A stretch of 64,000 nt of DNA from Aquitalea pelogenes (GCF_001515305.1 NZ_LNQV01000004.1:80394-144393); one strand, 5' to 3'. Counted from the stretch's first letter, positions 44,346-61,824 are shown. Numbers and translations are program-made. The notes: generated from the sequence alone by a model not told the origin.

Positions 44346-46973
44346 GTGACTTTGTTTTCGCGCAAGACGCCGGTTCGCAATCAGGTCTGGCTGCTGGGCA
44401 TCCTGCTGGTGGCTGCCCTGCTGGTAGTGGGCATGCTGTATCAGCGCCAGCAGTCGGAAATGAAGCGTTTTGCCGAACAGGGCCAGGACAATGTGGTGTG
44501 GGTGTATTCCCAGCTGGGCATCGACTACTACCGCACGCTGGGCGCAGCCAAGGTGGCCGAGGCCACCGGCAAGACCGCCGACCTGGACGAACTGCAACTG
44601 CGCTACAACATCCTGGTGTCCCGCATCAACCTGCTGCGCGAATACCGTTTCGCCGCGCTGTTTCCCAACAGCAGCTGGTATCAGCAGCAAATCGGCGCAC
44701 TGGTCAGGCTGATCGCGCAGACCGACAAACAGCTCAATGCCGGCGATGGTTATTTCGATCGCCCCCAGGCCGTTGCCCTGTTGCAGCGACTGGATGGCGT
44801 GGCCGACAACGTGCGCGAGCTGACGGTGGGTGCCAACACCCGCCTGACCGATGCGGCCAATCTCAGCAACCAGAGCCTGCAGGACATCAACACCACGGTT
44901 GCCATCACCGCGGCATTGCTGATGCTGGTGGCAGTGCTGATTGCCGTACTGGCCTGGCGCAACCTGCGGCATAGCGAACACCGCCGCGAACAGGCCGAGG
45001 CGCTGAGCCGCAGGCTGGACCGCGCACTGGAACTGGCGGAAGCGGCCAATGTGGCCAAGGGGGCCTTCCTGGCCAATATGAGCCATGAAATCCGCACCCC
45101 GATGAACGGCATCATCGGCATGACCGAGCTGACGCTGGATACCGAACTGAATGCCGAACAGCGCGAATATCTGGAAGTGGTGAAGTCATCGGCCGATGCG
45201 CTGCTCACCATCATCAACGACATTCTGGACTTCTCCAAGATCGATGCCGGCAAGATGGTGCTCGAATCGCTGCCCTTCTCGCTGCGCAGCCTGATCAGCC
45301 AGACCAGCTACCCCTTTGCCCTGAAAGCGGAAGAACGCGACCTGGAAGTCATCTGCCAGATTTCCCCGGAACTGCCGGACCGCGTCATCAGCGACCCGTC
45401 CCGCCTGCGCCAGGTGCTGAACAATCTGCTGGGCAATGCGGTGAAGTTCACCAAGCAGGGCGAAATCGTGCTCAGCGTCACCGGCCAGCAACAAACAGCC
45501 AGCCGCTACCTGATGACTTTTTCGGTACGCGATACCGGCATTGGCATTGCCCCGGAAAAGCAGCGTGTCATCTTTGACGCCTTTGCCCAGGCCGACAACA
45601 GCACCACCCGCCGCTATGGCGGCACCGGGCTGGGCCTGTCCATCACCCAGAAACTGGTGGGGCTGCTGGGCGGTGAAATCCATGTATCCAGCGTACCGGA
45701 GCAAGGCTCGGAATTTGTTTTCACCATTCCGCTGGAACTGGCAGCCGAGCAAGCCCCGGCCAGCACCCCGGCACAACTGGCCGGCCTGCGCGTGCTGGTA
45801 TGCGATGACAACCCCACCAACCGCAGCTGGCTGGCGGCCCTGCTGAAAAACTGGGACATGCAGGCCACGCTGGCCGAGGACGGCTTTGCCGCCCTTGCCA
45901 TCCTGCAGCAACAGTCCTTCGACCTTATCCTGCTGGATGGCCACATGCCGGGCATGTCCGGTTTCGATGTGGCACGCCAGCTGCAACAACAAGGCTGCCA
46001 GGCCGACATCATCATGCTCACCTCTTCCGGCGAGCGTGGCGATGGCCGCCGCTGCCAGGAACTGGGCATTGGCGGTTATCTGACCAAGCCGGTGCCGCAG
46101 GAAGAACTGCTGGCCACCATCTGCCAGCTGCGCGGCGAACCAGCCGACAACAGCGCCCAGCTGGTCACCCGCTACAGCGTGCGGGAGGTCAAACAGCAGC
46201 TGCATGTGCTGCTGGTGGAGGACAACGAAGTCAACCAGAAACTGGCACTGGCCATTCTCAGCCGCCGCGGCTGCACCGCCAGCGTGGCAGGCCACGGTGC
46301 CGAGGCGCTGGAACAACTGCAAGCACACAGCTTCGACCTGGTGTTGATGGACATGCAGATGCCGGTAATGGACGGCCTGGAAGCCACCCGCGCATTACGC
46401 CAGCGTGAAGCCGAACAGCAACTGCCGCGCCTGCCGGTGATTGCCATGACCGCCAATGCCATGACCGGCGACCGGGAGCGCTGCCTGGCTGCCGGCATGG
46501 ATGGCTACGTCAGCAAGCCGGTGGATGCCCAGCGTCTGTTCGAGGAAATAGAACGGGTACTGAGTGGCGAGGGCACCCTGCCCCAGCATGCGGCCCCGCA
46601 GGCCGAGGCCGCCGCCAGCGGCCAGCTGGACTACCAGAAAACCCTGGAAAACTGTGATGGTGATCAGGAATTCCTGCTCACCCTGCTGCAAACCTTTGTG
46701 CGCGATGCCCAGTTGCGACTGGAAAAACTGCAGCAGGCTGTCAGCCAGCAACGCATGACCGATATCGCCATGTTCTCCCATGCGCTGCGCGGGGCGGCGC
46801 TGTCGATAGGTGCGGCACCGTTTGCTGCCTTGTGTTACCGCATTGAATCTGCCGCCCAGCAGCAATCCGCAGCCGAACTGGAGCAATTGCTGCCCCAGTT
46901 GCTGGATTGCCATCAGGCCCTACTGGTGGAAATCCACCCGTACCTGCCGCCGCAAGATGCCACAACTGGCTGA
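44346..46973 (+). CDS. hybrid sensor histidine kinase with two receivers and Hpt
   Basis: 875 residues from GTG 44346. Two transmembrane segments (about 14-32 and 184-204) flank a 150-residue periplasmic helical domain. HisKA with His247 in [15 protein letters not shown], HATPase with N and G boxes ([30 protein letters not shown]), first receiver ([23 protein letters not shown]), second receiver ([23 protein letters not shown]) and a C-terminal Hpt with [15 protein letters not shown] BarA/TorS-like phosphorelay. No response regulator is adjacent. It pairs with the exported pterin-binding-like protein upstream. Confidence 0.93.
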   Translation: MTLFSRKTPVRNQVWLLGILLVAALLVVGMLYQRQQSEMKRFAEQGQDNVVWVYSQLGIDYYRTLGAAKVAEATGKTADLDELQLRYNILVSRINLLREYRFAALFPNSSWYQQQIGALVRLIAQTDKQLNAGDGYFDRPQAVALLQRLDGVADNVRELTVGANTRLTDAANLSNQSLQDINTTVAITAALLMLVAVLIAVLAWRNLRHSEHRREQAEALSRRLDRALELAEAANVAKGAFLANMSHEIRTPMNGIIGMTELTLDTELNAEQREYLEVVKSSADALLTIINDILDFSKIDAGKMVLESLPFSLRSLISQTSYPFALKAEERDLEVICQISPELPDRVISDPSRLRQVLNNLLGNAVKFTKQGEIVLSVTGQQQTASRYLMTFSVRDTGIGIAPEKQRVIFDAFAQADNSTTRRYGGTGLGLSITQKLVGLLGGEIHVSSVPEQGSEFVFTIPLELAAEQAPASTPAQLAGLRVLVCDDNPTNRSWLAALLKNWDMQATLAEDGFAALAILQQQSFDLILLDGHMPGMSGFDVARQLQQQGCQADIIMLTSSGERGDGRRCQELGIGGYLTKPVPQEELLATICQLRGEPADNSAQLVTRYSVREVKQQLHVLLVEDNEVNQKLALAILSRRGCTASVAGHGAEALEQLQAHSFDLVLMDMQMPVMDGLEATRALRQREAEQQLPRLPVIAMTANAMTGDRERCLAAGMDGYVSKPVDAQRLFEEIERVLSGEGTLPQHAAPQAEAAASGQLDYQKTLENCDGDQEFLLTLLQTFVRDAQLRLEKLQQAVSQQRMTDIAMFSHALRGAALSIGAAPFAALCYRIESAAQQQSAAELEQLLPQLLDCHQALLVEIHPYLPPQDATTG

Positions 46974-47015
46974 CCACAGCAGGCCGATCAGGACAGGCCG
47001 ATCAGGACTGGCCAA

Positions 47016-48479
47016 TCAGGGCAGCCAGCGCACCAGCGGTGTCAGGTCCAGATGCTGCTCCAGCATGTCGGCCAGCCGTTCGATATGCGCCTCGCGGATG
47101 GCCGGGTAGTCCAGCGGCTGCGGCACAGCCAGCCCGGCCCATTGCAACAGCGCGGCCAGGCTTGCCGGTTGATCGAACACCCCGTGCAGATAGGTGGCCA
47201 GAATCTGGCCATCGGTGCTGATGGCTCCGTCGCAGCGGCCATCCTCCAGCCGCACCGCAGGCTGCGCCAGTGCCGCACCGGTACTGACCCCCATGTGGAT
47301 TTCATAGCCGCTCACCGCTGCCGCACCCAGCGTCAAGTGGCCGTTCACCCGCGTCAGCTGCTTGTGCGTGGCCAGCGTGGTTTCCATCTCCAGCCAGCCC
47401 AGGCCGTCACTGCTGCCCGCCTCGCCTTCCAGCCCCAGTGGGTCGTGCAGCTGCTGGCCCAGCATTTGCAAACCGCCACAAATGCCGATCAGCTTGCCGC
47501 CATAGCGCAGGTGGCGGGCAATGGCCGCTTCCCAGCCGGCAGCACGCAAGCTGGCCAGATCAGCCCGCACACTCTTGCTGCCGGGCAGGATGATCAGGTC
47601 GGCAGGCGGCAGCGGCTGTCCGGGCTTGACCAGCAACAGCTCCACTTGCGGGTGCAGGCGCAGCGGGTCGAAATCGGTGTGATTACTGATGCGCGGCAAC
47701 ACCGGCACCACCACGCGCAACGTTTGCTGCGGCGCATGCTCACCTTGCGGACGATTGAGCGCCAGGCTGTCTTCCGCCTCGATATGCAGGCCATTCAGAT
47801 ACGGCAGTACGCCCAGCACCGGCTTGCCGGTGCGCTGCTCCACCCACTCCACGCCGGACTGCAGCAGCGCCGGGTCGCCACGGAAGCGATTGATCACCAG
47901 CCCCACCACCCGCGCGCGTTCGCTGTCGGACAGCAATTCCAGCGTGCCCACCAGATGGGCGAACACGCCGCCGCGCTCGATATCGGCCACCAGCACCACC
48001 GGGCAGTCCACTGCCTCGGCAAAGCCCATATTGGCGATATCCCCCTCACGCAGATTGATTTCCGCCGGGCTGCCCGCCCCTTCCACCACAATGCACTGGT
48101 ATTGCGTGGCCAGCCGCGCGTGCGACTGCAACACCGCCTGCATCGCCACCGGCTTGTAAGCGTGGTAGGACACCGCGTCCATATTACCCACCGCCCGCCC
48201 CTGGATGATGAGCTGGGAACCGGTATTGCTATTGGGCTTGAGCAGCACCGGGTTCATGTCGGTATGCGGCTCCACACCGCAGGCCAGCGCCTGCACCGCT
48301 TGCGAGCGGCCAATCTCGCCGCCATCCACCGTCACCGCACTGTTGAGCGCCATGTTCTGCGGCTTGAACGGGGCCACGCGCAGGCCGCGCCGCGCCAGCA
48401 AACGGCAGAAGCCGGTGGCGAAAGTGCTCTTGCCGGCATCCGAAGTGGTGCCCTGAATCATGATGGTTTTGGCAGACAT
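47016..48479 (-). CDS. cobQ: cobyric acid synthase (glutamine-hydrolysing)
   Basis: Amidates adenosylcobyrinic acid a,c-diamide at four side chains; also called CbiP. 487 residues from ATG 48479 (GGAGA upstream), normal length. N-terminal P-loop [31 protein letters not shown], and the class I glutamine amidotransferase domain with nucleophile Cys in [13 protein letters not shown] and His in [10 protein letters not shown]. Only minus-strand gene of the cobalamin region; divergent from cbiB. Confidence 0.95.
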   Translation of the reverse strand: MSAKTIMIQGTTSDAGKSTFATGFCRLLARRGLRVAPFKPQNMALNSAVTVDGGEIGRSQAVQALACGVEPHTDMNPVLLKPNSNTGSQLIIQGRAVGNMDAVSYHAYKPVAMQAVLQSHARLATQYQCIVVEGAGSPAEINLREGDIANMGFAEAVDCPVVLVADIERGGVFAHLVGTLELLSDSERARVVGLVINRFRGDPALLQSGVEWVEQRTGKPVLGVLPYLNGLHIEAEDSLALNRPQGEHAPQQTLRVVVPVLPRISNHTDFDPLRLHPQVELLLVKPGQPLPPADLIILPGSKSVRADLASLRAAGWEAAIARHLRYGGKLIGICGGLQMLGQQLHDPLGLEGEAGSSDGLGWLEMETTLATHKQLTRVNGHLTLGAAAVSGYEIHMGVSTGAALAQPAVRLEDGRCDGAISTDGQILATYLHGVFDQPASLAALLQWAGLAVPQPLDYPAIREAHIERLADMLEQHLDLTPLVRWLP

Positions 48480-48592
48480 GCTGTTCTCCGGCGCGCATTT
48501 TTTCGGGAAGCCCCCTAAAATGACGCTTTTTTCGACCATGGACAGCCAGCCATGCAGCTGTCCTGAAGCCGGCGATTATATAGGCGAGTGAT

Positions 48593-49534
48593 GTGATTTC
48601 AGCTGTTTTTCTGTTTTTGGCCGTGGTGCTGGACCGCCTGCTGGGTGAGCCACGGCGCTGGCATCCGCTGGTGGGTTATGGCTATCTGGTACGCAAGGTG
48701 GAGCATGCACTTTACCCGGCCGCCCCCCAGGCCGAGCCGGTGTGGCGCATGCGTTTGCGTGGCGTGCTGGGCATCAGCCTGTTGCTGCTGCCATTGACCG
48801 GCCTTGCCTGCGGGCTGTCACGTTTACCGTGGATCGGGCAGCTGGCCTCGGTATTGCTGCTGTATCTGGCCATTGGCGCACAAAGCCTGCGTGAGCATGC
48901 GCAAGCCGTGCTGGATGCGCTGCGCGCCGGCGATCTGCCGCTGGCCCGTTACAAGGTGTCGATGATCGTCAGCCGCAACACCAGCGAACTGGACGAAACC
49001 GCGGTAGCGCGCGCCACCATCGAATCGGTGCTGGAAAACGGCAGCGATGCCATTTTTGCTGCCGTGTTCTGGTTTCTGCTGCTGGGCGCACCGGGCGTGG
49101 TGCTGTACCGCGCCGCCAATACCCTGGACGCCATGTGGGGCTACCGCAACGAACGCTTTTTGCACTTTGGCTGGGCCGCCGCCCGCTTTGACGATGTGCT
49201 CAACCTGATTCCCGCCCGCCTCACCGCGCTGACTTACATCCTGCTGGGCCATACCCGTCAGGGCTGGCAATGCTGGCGCGCCCAGGCCCCCACCTGGTAC
49301 AGCCCCAATGCCGGGCCGGTGATGGCCGCCGGTGCTGGTGCGCTGGGTGTGCTGCTGGGCGGTGCCGCCAGCTATCACGGCAAGCTGAAACAGCGCCCCA
49401 CCCTGGGCCTGCAACGCCCGCCGGTGGCCGAGGACATCGCCCGCGCCATCGCGCTGGTACAGCGCAGCCTGTGGCTGTGGGTGGCGCTGGCCTTGCTGGC
49501 TGGCTTGCTCAACTGGAGTTTTTCTCATGCTTGA
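48593..49534 (+). CDS. cbiB: adenosylcobinamide-phosphate synthase
   Basis: Attaches aminopropanol phosphate to adenosylcobyric acid; inner-membrane protein (CbiB; CobD in Pseudomonas naming). 313 residues from a GTG start. LDRLLGEPRRWHPLVGYG and the family motif SMIVSRNTSELDETAVARATIE, with several hydrophobic helices. The end overlaps the next gene by eight bases. Confidence 0.94.
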   Translation: MISAVFLFLAVVLDRLLGEPRRWHPLVGYGYLVRKVEHALYPAAPQAEPVWRMRLRGVLGISLLLLPLTGLACGLSRLPWIGQLASVLLLYLAIGAQSLREHAQAVLDALRAGDLPLARYKVSMIVSRNTSELDETAVARATIESVLENGSDAIFAAVFWFLLLGAPGVVLYRAANTLDAMWGYRNERFLHFGWAAARFDDVLNLIPARLTALTYILLGHTRQGWQCWRAQAPTWYSPNAGPVMAAGAGALGVLLGGAASYHGKLKQRPTLGLQRPPVAEDIARAIALVQRSLWLWVALALLAGLLNWSFSHA

Positions 49535-50513
49535 ACACGGTGGCGGCATCCTGCGTGCCGCAGAGCAATACGGCATTGCGGTGGAAAACTGGCTGGACCT
49601 GTCCACCGGGCTGAACCCGCAAGGCTGGCCGGTGCCGGCCATCAGCCCGCGCAGCTGGCAGCGCCTGCCGGAACAGGACGACGGGCTGGAACAAGCCGCG
49701 GCGGATTACTACGGCAGCCCGCTGCTGCTGCCGGTGGCCGGTTCCCAGCCCGCCATCCAGCTACTGCCGACGCTGCGCACGCCCTGCCGGGTGGGCATGC
49801 TGCCCTTGTGTTATGCCGAACACCCCTGGCACTGGGAACAGCACGGCCACACGCTCAGCCGTCATGCGCCCGAGGATATCGACACGGTGCTTGATGAACT
49901 GGACGTGCTGCTGCTGTGCCATCCCAACAACCCCACCGGCACCACCTTTTCCCGCGCCCGGCTGCAAGACTGGCGTGCCCGGCTGGCCAGCCGGGGCGGC
50001 TGGCTGGTCATCGACGAAGCCTTCATGGACGCCACACCGGAACACAGCCTGCTGGGTGATGTGGGCCTGCCGGGGCTGATTATCCTGCGCTCGGTAGGCA
50101 AGTTCTTCGGTCTGGCTGGCGCGCGGGTGGGTTTTGTGTTTGCCTGGCCGGCCCTGCTGCAACAGCTGACCGAAGCCATCGGCCCGTGGAGCATCAACGG
50201 CCCGGCGCGCGATGTGGTGAAACTGGCCTTGCAGGACAGCAACTGGCAGCAAGCCATGCGCGGACAACTGGCCTGCGACAGCCAGCGCCTGCGGCAACTG
50301 CTGCAACAGCACGATTTGCCACCGGCCGGTGGCAGCAATCTGTTCCAGTGGCTGCACGGGGCGTACTGCCCGGCCTTGTTCGACTTTCTGGCGAGCAAAG
50401 GCATTCTGGTGCGCCGCTTTGCCGATGGCCCCAGCCTGCGCCTTGGCCTGCCACCCGACGAAGCGGGCTGGCAGCGTCTGGAAACCGCACTTGGTCAATG
50501 GGAAAAGCCTTGA
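49527..50513 (+). CDS. cobD: L-threonine-O-3-phosphate decarboxylase
   Basis: PLP enzyme giving (R)-1-amino-2-propanol phosphate for CbiB (Salmonella CobD; CobC in Pseudomonas naming). 328 residues. EHGGGILRAAEQYGI and LDLSTGLNPQGWP at the start, LLLCHPNNPTGTTFS, DEAFMD, and PLP lysine in ILRSVGKFFGLAGARVG. Overlaps cbiB, with which it acts. Confidence 0.93.
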   Translation: MLEHGGGILRAAEQYGIAVENWLDLSTGLNPQGWPVPAISPRSWQRLPEQDDGLEQAAADYYGSPLLLPVAGSQPAIQLLPTLRTPCRVGMLPLCYAEHPWHWEQHGHTLSRHAPEDIDTVLDELDVLLLCHPNNPTGTTFSRARLQDWRARLASRGGWLVIDEAFMDATPEHSLLGDVGLPGLIILRSVGKFFGLAGARVGFVFAWPALLQQLTEAIGPWSINGPARDVVKLALQDSNWQQAMRGQLACDSQRLRQLLQQHDLPPAGGSNLFQWLHGAYCPALFDFLASKGILVRRFADGPSLRLGLPPDEAGWQRLETALGQWEKP

Positions 50514-50529
50514 AAATCAGTCGGCAGAA

Positions 50530-50558
50530 TTCCCATTTACCCGCTTGTCACGTATCAT
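50530..50558 (+). promoter_or_regulatory. candidate promoter of the cobalamin operon
   Basis: -35-like TTCCCA at 50530-50535, a 17-base spacer and -10-like TATCAT at 50553-50558, just before the riboswitch. Confidence 0.4.
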
Positions 50559-50565
50559 GCCCCCT

Positions 50566-50722
50566 TCCATGACGGTGCCCCATCGGGGTGAAACGGGAAT
50601 GCGGTGAGACACCGCAGCTGCCCCCGCAACTGTAAGCGACGAGTCCGCATCACATGCCACCGGCCCATCCGGGAAGGCGATGCCGGGTAAAGAAGCGCGA
50701 GCCAGGAGACCGGCCGTCAACC
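50566..50722 (+). ncRNA. cobalamin (adenosylcobalamin) riboswitch
   Basis: Characteristic order of conserved blocks: GGTGCCC..GGGGTGAAACGGGAA, then GCTGCCCCCGCAACTGTAAGC, and the B12 box AGCCAGGAGACCGGCC at about 50700-50715. It lies about 110 bases before hoxN and so should shut off the transporter and synthesis operon when coenzyme B12 is plentiful. Confidence 0.95.
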
Positions 50723-50794
50723 GTGTCGACGCAGGCTGAATCCGGGCGGGGTGTACCGGGGGATTGCACGATGCCGCCCACTGCAGGCGGACAG

Positions 50795-50831
50795 TGCCCT
50801 CGCTTGCGGCGACGTATCGTCTCCGAGGGCA
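50795..50831 (+). promoter_or_regulatory. candidate ribosome-site-sequestering helix (riboswitch expression platform)
   Basis: TGCCCTCG (50795-50802) can pair with CGAGGGCA (50824-50831); the second arm contains the Shine-Dalgarno GAGGG and ends two bases before the hoxN ATG at 50834. This fits a translational OFF switch linked to the cobalamin aptamer. Confidence 0.6.
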
Positions 50832-50833
50832 TC

Positions 50834-51892
50834 ATGCAAGCAGATCTGCGTTCTTCCTTACCTTACAGCGGCAAGCGCCGCTCCCGTCATTTACTGGTGT
50901 TGCTGCCCTTGCTGGCAGCCAACCTGCTGGTATGGGCCTGGGCACTCACCGCCTTTGCCGACCACCCGACCCAGCTGGGCACGGCCTTGCTGGCTTATCT
51001 GCTGGGCTTGCGCCATGCCGTGGATGCCGACCATATCGCCGCCATCGACAACACCGTGCGCAAGCTGATGCAGGAAAACCAGCAACCGCTGTGCGTGGGT
51101 TTTTTCTTTTCCATCGGTCACTCCCTGCTGGTAATTGCCGCGGTGGCTGCGGTGGTGTTTGCCACCCGTGCGCTGCAAGACCAGATCAACGGCTTCCGTG
51201 AAATCGGCGGCGCCATCAGCACCGGCATTTCCGCCTTTTTCCTGCTGGCGCTGGCCGCAATGAACCTGTCCGCGCTGCGCGGCATCTGGCACAGCTTCCG
51301 CCGCGCCCGCGCGGGTGAAGCCGTGTGTGACGAGCAGCTCAACATCCTGCTGGGCAACCGTGGCATGCTGTCGCGCCTGCTGCGGCCCTTGTTCCGCATG
51401 GTGAGCAAAAGCTGGCACATGCTGCCCATCGGCCTGCTGTTTGGCCTGGGTTTTGATACCGCCACCGAAATCGGCCTGTTTGCCATTGCCTCCTCGCAAA
51501 GCGCGGACGGCATTCCCTTGTGGAACATCATGGTGTTTCCGGTGCTGTTCGCCGCCGGCATGGCACTGGTGGACACGCTGGACAGCATGCTGATGGTGGA
51601 AGTGTACGGCTGGGCCTTCATCAACCCCATCCGCAAGCTGTGGTACAACCTCACCATCACGCTGGTGTCGGTACTGGTGGCCGTGTGCATAGGCGGGCTG
51701 GAAACCCTGGGCCTGATTGCCGACAAGCTGAAGCTGAGCGGCGGCGCCTGGGATGTGGTGGCCATGCTCAACGACAATCTGGCCCACTTCGGCTATTTCG
51801 TGGTGGCCTTGTTTGCCCTCACCTGGGCGCTGTCCGCCGCCATCTACAAGTGGAAACGTTTTGACACCCTGCCCGGCCAACAGGCTGGGTGA
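50834..51892 (+). CDS. hoxN: nickel/cobalt transporter, NiCoT family
   Basis: 352 residues from ATG 50834. About eight transmembrane helices with the NiCoT signature RHAVDADHIAAIDNT and the second signature LFGLGFDTATEIGL, plus FFSIGHSLLV. The symbol is by family (HoxN/NixA/NhlF); its place at the head of a B12-riboswitch operon says cobalt is the cargo. Confidence 0.92.
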   Translation: MQADLRSSLPYSGKRRSRHLLVLLPLLAANLLVWAWALTAFADHPTQLGTALLAYLLGLRHAVDADHIAAIDNTVRKLMQENQQPLCVGFFFSIGHSLLVIAAVAAVVFATRALQDQINGFREIGGAISTGISAFFLLALAAMNLSALRGIWHSFRRARAGEAVCDEQLNILLGNRGMLSRLLRPLFRMVSKSWHMLPIGLLFGLGFDTATEIGLFAIASSQSADGIPLWNIMVFPVLFAAGMALVDTLDSMLMVEVYGWAFINPIRKLWYNLTITLVSVLVAVCIGGLETLGLIADKLKLSGGAWDVVAMLNDNLAHFGYFVVALFALTWALSAAIYKWKRFDTLPGQQAG

Positions 51893-51908
51893 TTGCCGCG
51901 AGAACCGC

Positions 51909-52234
51909 ATGCGACTGCATTACAAACACGTGCTGATGTGTACCGGCCCGCGCTGTACCGAAAACGGCCAGCAGGCCGAGGCCATGTTCAAGCAACTGGG
52001 CCAGGCGATTGACGCCTGCGAAGGCCTGAAGGTGAAACGCACCCGCAGCCATTGTTTTGCCGTGTGCAAGGAAGGCCCCATCATGGTGGTTTACCCGGAG
52101 GGCGTGTGGTATCGCAAGGTAGATGCCAGTGCAGTACAGCGCATTGTCAGCGATCACCTGCAAGGCGGCACACCAGTGGAACCCCTGATTTTCCATCGCC
52201 TGGGCACGGGCGATGTCAGCACGGAAAGCCCGCA

Positions 52235-52238
<4 letters not shown>
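51909..52238 (+). CDS. thioredoxin-like [2Fe-2S] ferredoxin family protein
   Basis: 109 residues from ATG 51909. Cys in MCTGPRCTENG and CFAVCKEGPIMVVYPEG match the four ligands of the thioredoxin-fold [2Fe-2S] ferredoxins. Such proteins recur in cobalamin operons (CbiW-type), presumably supplying electrons for a reductive step, but the step is not proven. Its stop overlaps the cobN start as ATGA. Confidence 0.85.
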
Positions 52239-58354
<6,116 letters not shown>

Positions 58355-58382
58355 TGCCGTCGCGCTGCATAAAGGAAACCTC

Positions 58383-59105
58383 ATGATTATCTGCATCGGT
58401 GCCGGTCCCGGCGATATCGGCTACCTGCCACGCCGCTCGGCCGACCTCATTGCCAATGCCGACGTGGTGGCCGGCTTCAACGCCGTCATCGACGTGGTGC
58501 GCCCGCTGATTCCGGACAGCGCCCAGGTCATCCAGATGGGTTACCGCGACCAGGTGGCCCAGCTGGACGAAGTGGCCAAACTGCACCACGCCGGCAAGAA
58601 CTGCGTGGTGGTATTCATGGGCGACATCCATTTCAGCGGTTTCCAGTATCTGGAGCGGGTGGAACGCGCCTGTGGCCACCCGGTGGAAACCATGCCCGGC
58701 CTGTCCTCGGCCCAGGTGCTGGCCTCGCGTGCCAAGGTGTGTTTTGACGAAACCACCTTCATCACCTTCCACCGCCGAGGCGACCTCACCCCGTTCAAGC
58801 GCCATCTGGTGCATGTGCTGCAAGACCAGCGCAATGCCATCGTGATTCCCTGTCCCTGGGACGAGGCGCGCTCCTTCATGCCCTGGCATATCGCCGCCTA
58901 CCTGCTGGAAAACGGCATCCCGGCCGACCAGCAGGTGGAAGTGTGGGAAAACCTCACCCGTGGCGAAGCCGAATGGCACGGCACGCTGGCCGAGTGCGCC
59001 GAACACCGCTGCTCGGACATGAGCATCATGCTGATCCGCACCAAAACACCGATGGCCAGCCAGATCGAGCCCAGCCATCTGCCCACGCCGGAGCAGGCGC
59101 AATGA
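58383..59105 (+). CDS. cbiE: cobalt-precorrin-7 (C5)-methyltransferase
   Basis: 240 residues, tetrapyrrole methylase fold: [20 protein letters not shown] at the N-terminus and [31 protein letters not shown]. Corresponds to the N-terminal half of CobL; the decarboxylating CbiT half is not in this window. Length is somewhat above the usual 200-210. Overlaps the next start by ATGA. Confidence 0.85.
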   Translation: MIICIGAGPGDIGYLPRRSADLIANADVVAGFNAVIDVVRPLIPDSAQVIQMGYRDQVAQLDEVAKLHHAGKNCVVVFMGDIHFSGFQYLERVERACGHPVETMPGLSSAQVLASRAKVCFDETTFITFHRRGDLTPFKRHLVHVLQDQRNAIVIPCPWDEARSFMPWHIAAYLLENGIPADQQVEVWENLTRGEAEWHGTLAECAEHRCSDMSIMLIRTKTPMASQIEPSHLPTPEQAQ

Positions 59106-60673
59106 GCACGCAGGACTACAGCATCGTGCTGGCCGGGCATGGCAGCCGCGACCCGGCCGGTATTGCCGAATTCATGTCGCTGGTTGAGCTGATGCGCCAG
59201 CGTGCACCGCAGCGCCGCATCTACCACGGCTTTCTGGAATTCGCCACGCCCACCATCGACCAGGCGGTGGCAGAAGCCATTGCCGATGGTGCCAAGACGG
59301 TGGTGATGACCCCCGGCGTGCTGCTGGCCGCCACCCATGCCAAGAACGACATGCCCAGCGAACTGCTGGCGCTGCAACAGGAACACCCGGACACCGCCTT
59401 CCACTTTGGCGCGGCCATGGACCTGCACCCGCGCCTGCTGGAGCTGTGCCGCCTGCGCATCATCGAGGCCGAAGCACGCTCAACGCGCACCGTGGCGCGT
59501 GGCGACAGCTGCCTGGTGGTGGTGGGCCGTGGTACCACCGACCCGGACGCCAACTCGGAAATCGCCAAACTCACCCGCATGCTGGAAGAAGGCATGGGCT
59601 TTGGCGCGTCCTTTGTCTGCTATTCCGGCACTGCGCGCCCGCTGGTGGCCGATGGCCTGAAAGCGGCCAGCCTGCTGGGCTTTGAGCGCATCGTGGTGCT
59701 GCCTTACTTCCTGTTCGATGGCGTGCTGGTCAAGCGCATTTACGGCGCGGTGGACGATCTGGCCGCGCGCTGCCCCGATATCGAAGTGCTGGCCGCGCCT
59801 TATCTGGGCGTGCACGAGCATGTGGCCGAGGTGTTTCTGGAACGCGCACAGGAAGGCGTGGAAGGCCGCGCCAGCATGAACTGCTCGCTGTGCAAATACC
59901 GGGTACAGATCATCGGTTTTGAACAGCAAGTGGGCACGCCGCAACAAGGCCATCACGGCAAGGTGCGCGGCCTGCTGGCCAAGGACAACACCCCGGCCGC
60001 CGCGCCCGCCTGGCCGCCCTATGTGCCGCACCCCATCGAGGCGGAAAGCATGCGCATCATCCGCGAGGGGCGTGACTGGTCGGCCTTTCCGGTGGAACAG
60101 CACACCGCGCTCCACCGTCTGGTGCACACCACCGGCGACTTCAGCAGCGTGGACGAGCTGTTTTTCTCCCCCGGCGCAGCCGCCATCGGCATGCGCGCCC
60201 TGCTGCGCTGCCGCCGCATCGTCACCGATGTCACCATGGTGGAAACCGGCCTCAAGCGTGCGGTACTGCAACAGCTGGAAGTGGAAACCTGGTGCGGCGT
60301 ACACGACCCGGAAACCTACCTCTTGGCCGAGGCCCACGGCCTCACCCGCTCTGCTGCCGGCATCCGCCGCGCCTGGGAAAAGTTTGGCAATGACGTGATC
60401 GTCGCCATTGGCGATGCGCCCACTGCCATCATGGAACTGGTACGGCTGGTGCGCGAACACGGCTGGCGGCCACAACTGGTGGTAGGACTGCCGGTGGGCT
60501 TTGTCGGCACCCGCGAATGCAAGGACGCGCTGCGCGGCCTGCTGCAAGTGCAGCGCATCACCAATAGCGGCACCCGTGGCGGCTCGCCGTGGGCGGCTAC
60601 CATCGTCAATGCGCTGATGATTGACGCCATCGGCCATGTTTACCAGCAGCAACAGGCAGCGCAAGAGGCATGA
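59102..60673 (+). CDS. cbiX-cbiC: fusion: sirohydrochlorin cobaltochelatase CbiX and precorrin-8X methylmutase CbiC
   Basis: 523 residues from ATG 59102. Residues about 1-300 are a long-form CbiX: two chelatase repeats ([16 protein letters not shown] with catalytic His; [16 protein letters not shown]), [14 protein letters not shown], and the C-terminal MNCSLCKYR that matches the MxCxxC site of CbiX proteins carrying a [4Fe-4S] cluster. Residues about 335-523 are CbiC/Cob[30 protein letters not shown] contains the active-site His, then [13 protein letters not shown] and [17 protein letters not shown]. CbiX inserts cobalt early into sirohydrochlorin; CbiC moves the C11 methyl late in the pathway, so the fusion joins non-consecutive steps. 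Confidence 0.92.
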   Translation: MSTQDYSIVLAGHGSRDPAGIAEFMSLVELMRQRAPQRRIYHGFLEFATPTIDQAVAEAIADGAKTVVMTPGVLLAATHAKNDMPSELLALQQEHPDTAFHFGAAMDLHPRLLELCRLRIIEAEARSTRTVARGDSCLVVVGRGTTDPDANSEIAKLTRMLEEGMGFGASFVCYSGTARPLVADGLKAASLLGFERIVVLPYFLFDGVLVKRIYGAVDDLAARCPDIEVLAAPYLGVHEHVAEVFLERAQEGVEGRASMNCSLCKYRVQIIGFEQQVGTPQQGHHGKVRGLLAKDNTPAAAPAWPPYVPHPIEAESMRIIREGRDWSAFPVEQHTALHRLVHTTGDFSSVDELFFSPGAAAIGMRALLRCRRIVTDVTMVETGLKRAVLQQLEVETWCGVHDPETYLLAEAHGLTRSAAGIRRAWEKFGNDVIVAIGDAPTAIMELVRLVREHGWRPQLVVGLPVGFVGTRECKDALRGLLQVQRITNSGTRGGSPWAATIVNALMIDAIGHVYQQQQAAQEA

Positions 60674-61824
60674 CCCACGAACGGCGCGTCCCCTACGACC
60701 TGACGGTGCCGGCCCCCAACGGCCTGCGCCGCGGTCGCACCACCGGCAGCTGTGCCACCGCCGCGGTAAAAGCCGCGCTGGCCTGCCTGCTGGACGGGGT
60801 GCGCGCCAGCGAAGTGGACATCAGCCTGCCCGACCCGGACTACTACCTCACCGTGCCGATACAGGCGGTGGACCTGCTGGATGAACACACCGCGCGCGCC
60901 GAAGTACTGAAAGACGGTGGCGACGACCCGGACAACACCCACGGTGCCACCATCTTTGCCGAGGTAAGGTGCAATGGCAGCGGCCAGCTGCGTTTTATCG
61001 CCGGCGAAGGCGTGGGCACCGTCACCCTGCCCGGCCTGCGCATTCCTCCGGGCGAACCGGCCATCAACCCGGTACCACGGCAGATGATGCAGTGGGCGGT
61101 GGCCGAGGTGCTGGCCGGCCGTGCCGACCCCGGTTTTGACCTGGCCATCGGCTGCGTGGAGGGCGGGCGCATTGCCAAGCGCACCTTCAATCCGATGCTG
61201 GGCATCGTCGGCGGCATTTCCATCCTGGGCACCAGCGGCATTGTCGAGCCGATGTCGCTGGCAGCATGGATGGCTTCCATCGAGGTATATATCCGCGTGG
61301 CGCTGGGCGATTTGCCTGCCGCCATCGCCTTCACCCCCGGCAAGATAGGCCGACGCTACGCCGCCGACGTACTGGGCCTGCCGAAAAAGCAGGTGGTGCA
61401 GATTGCCAACTTTGTCGGCAGCTCGCTGGAACAGGCCGAAACCATCCTGCAGGAACAAGGCCGGGTGCTGGACACGCTGTGGGTGCTGGGCCACCCCGGC
61501 AAGCTGGCCAAGCTGCTGGACCCCACGGTATGGGACACCCACTCCGGCAAAAGCGGCATGGCCATGGGCGATGTGGCACAACTGGCGCAGGAACTGGGCC
61601 TGAGCGCGGCGCTGGTACAGGCCATCCGCCAGGCCAATACGGTGGAAAACATCGTGCAGATATTGCAAGGCCATCCGCAGGCGCAAGCCTTCTGGATGGA
61701 GATAGAACAGCGGGTATCCACCCGCATGCACAGCCGACTGCCCAGCGCCCGCCGCGTGGCAGTGCGGCTGTTCAGCATGGACGGCACGCCGCTGGGCGAG
61801 GCCGCCGGAGACACACATGAGTGA
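60670..61824 (+). CDS. cbiD: cobalt-precorrin-5B C1-methyltransferase
   Basis: 384 residues, normal length. [18 protein letters not shown] is the family hallmark; also [25 protein letters not shown] and [18 protein letters not shown]. CbiD is specific to the early-cobalt (anaerobic) route. Overlaps its neighbours on both sides. Confidence 0.95.
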   Translation: MTHERRVPYDLTVPAPNGLRRGRTTGSCATAAVKAALACLLDGVRASEVDISLPDPDYYLTVPIQAVDLLDEHTARAEVLKDGGDDPDNTHGATIFAEVRCNGSGQLRFIAGEGVGTVTLPGLRIPPGEPAINPVPRQMMQWAVAEVLAGRADPGFDLAIGCVEGGRIAKRTFNPMLGIVGGISILGTSGIVEPMSLAAWMASIEVYIRVALGDLPAAIAFTPGKIGRRYAADVLGLPKKQVVQIANFVGSSLEQAETILQEQGRVLDTLWVLGHPGKLAKLLDPTVWDTHSGKSGMAMGDVAQLAQELGLSAALVQAIRQANTVENIVQILQGHPQAQAFWMEIEQRVSTRMHSRLPSARRVAVRLFSMDGTPLGEAAGDTHE

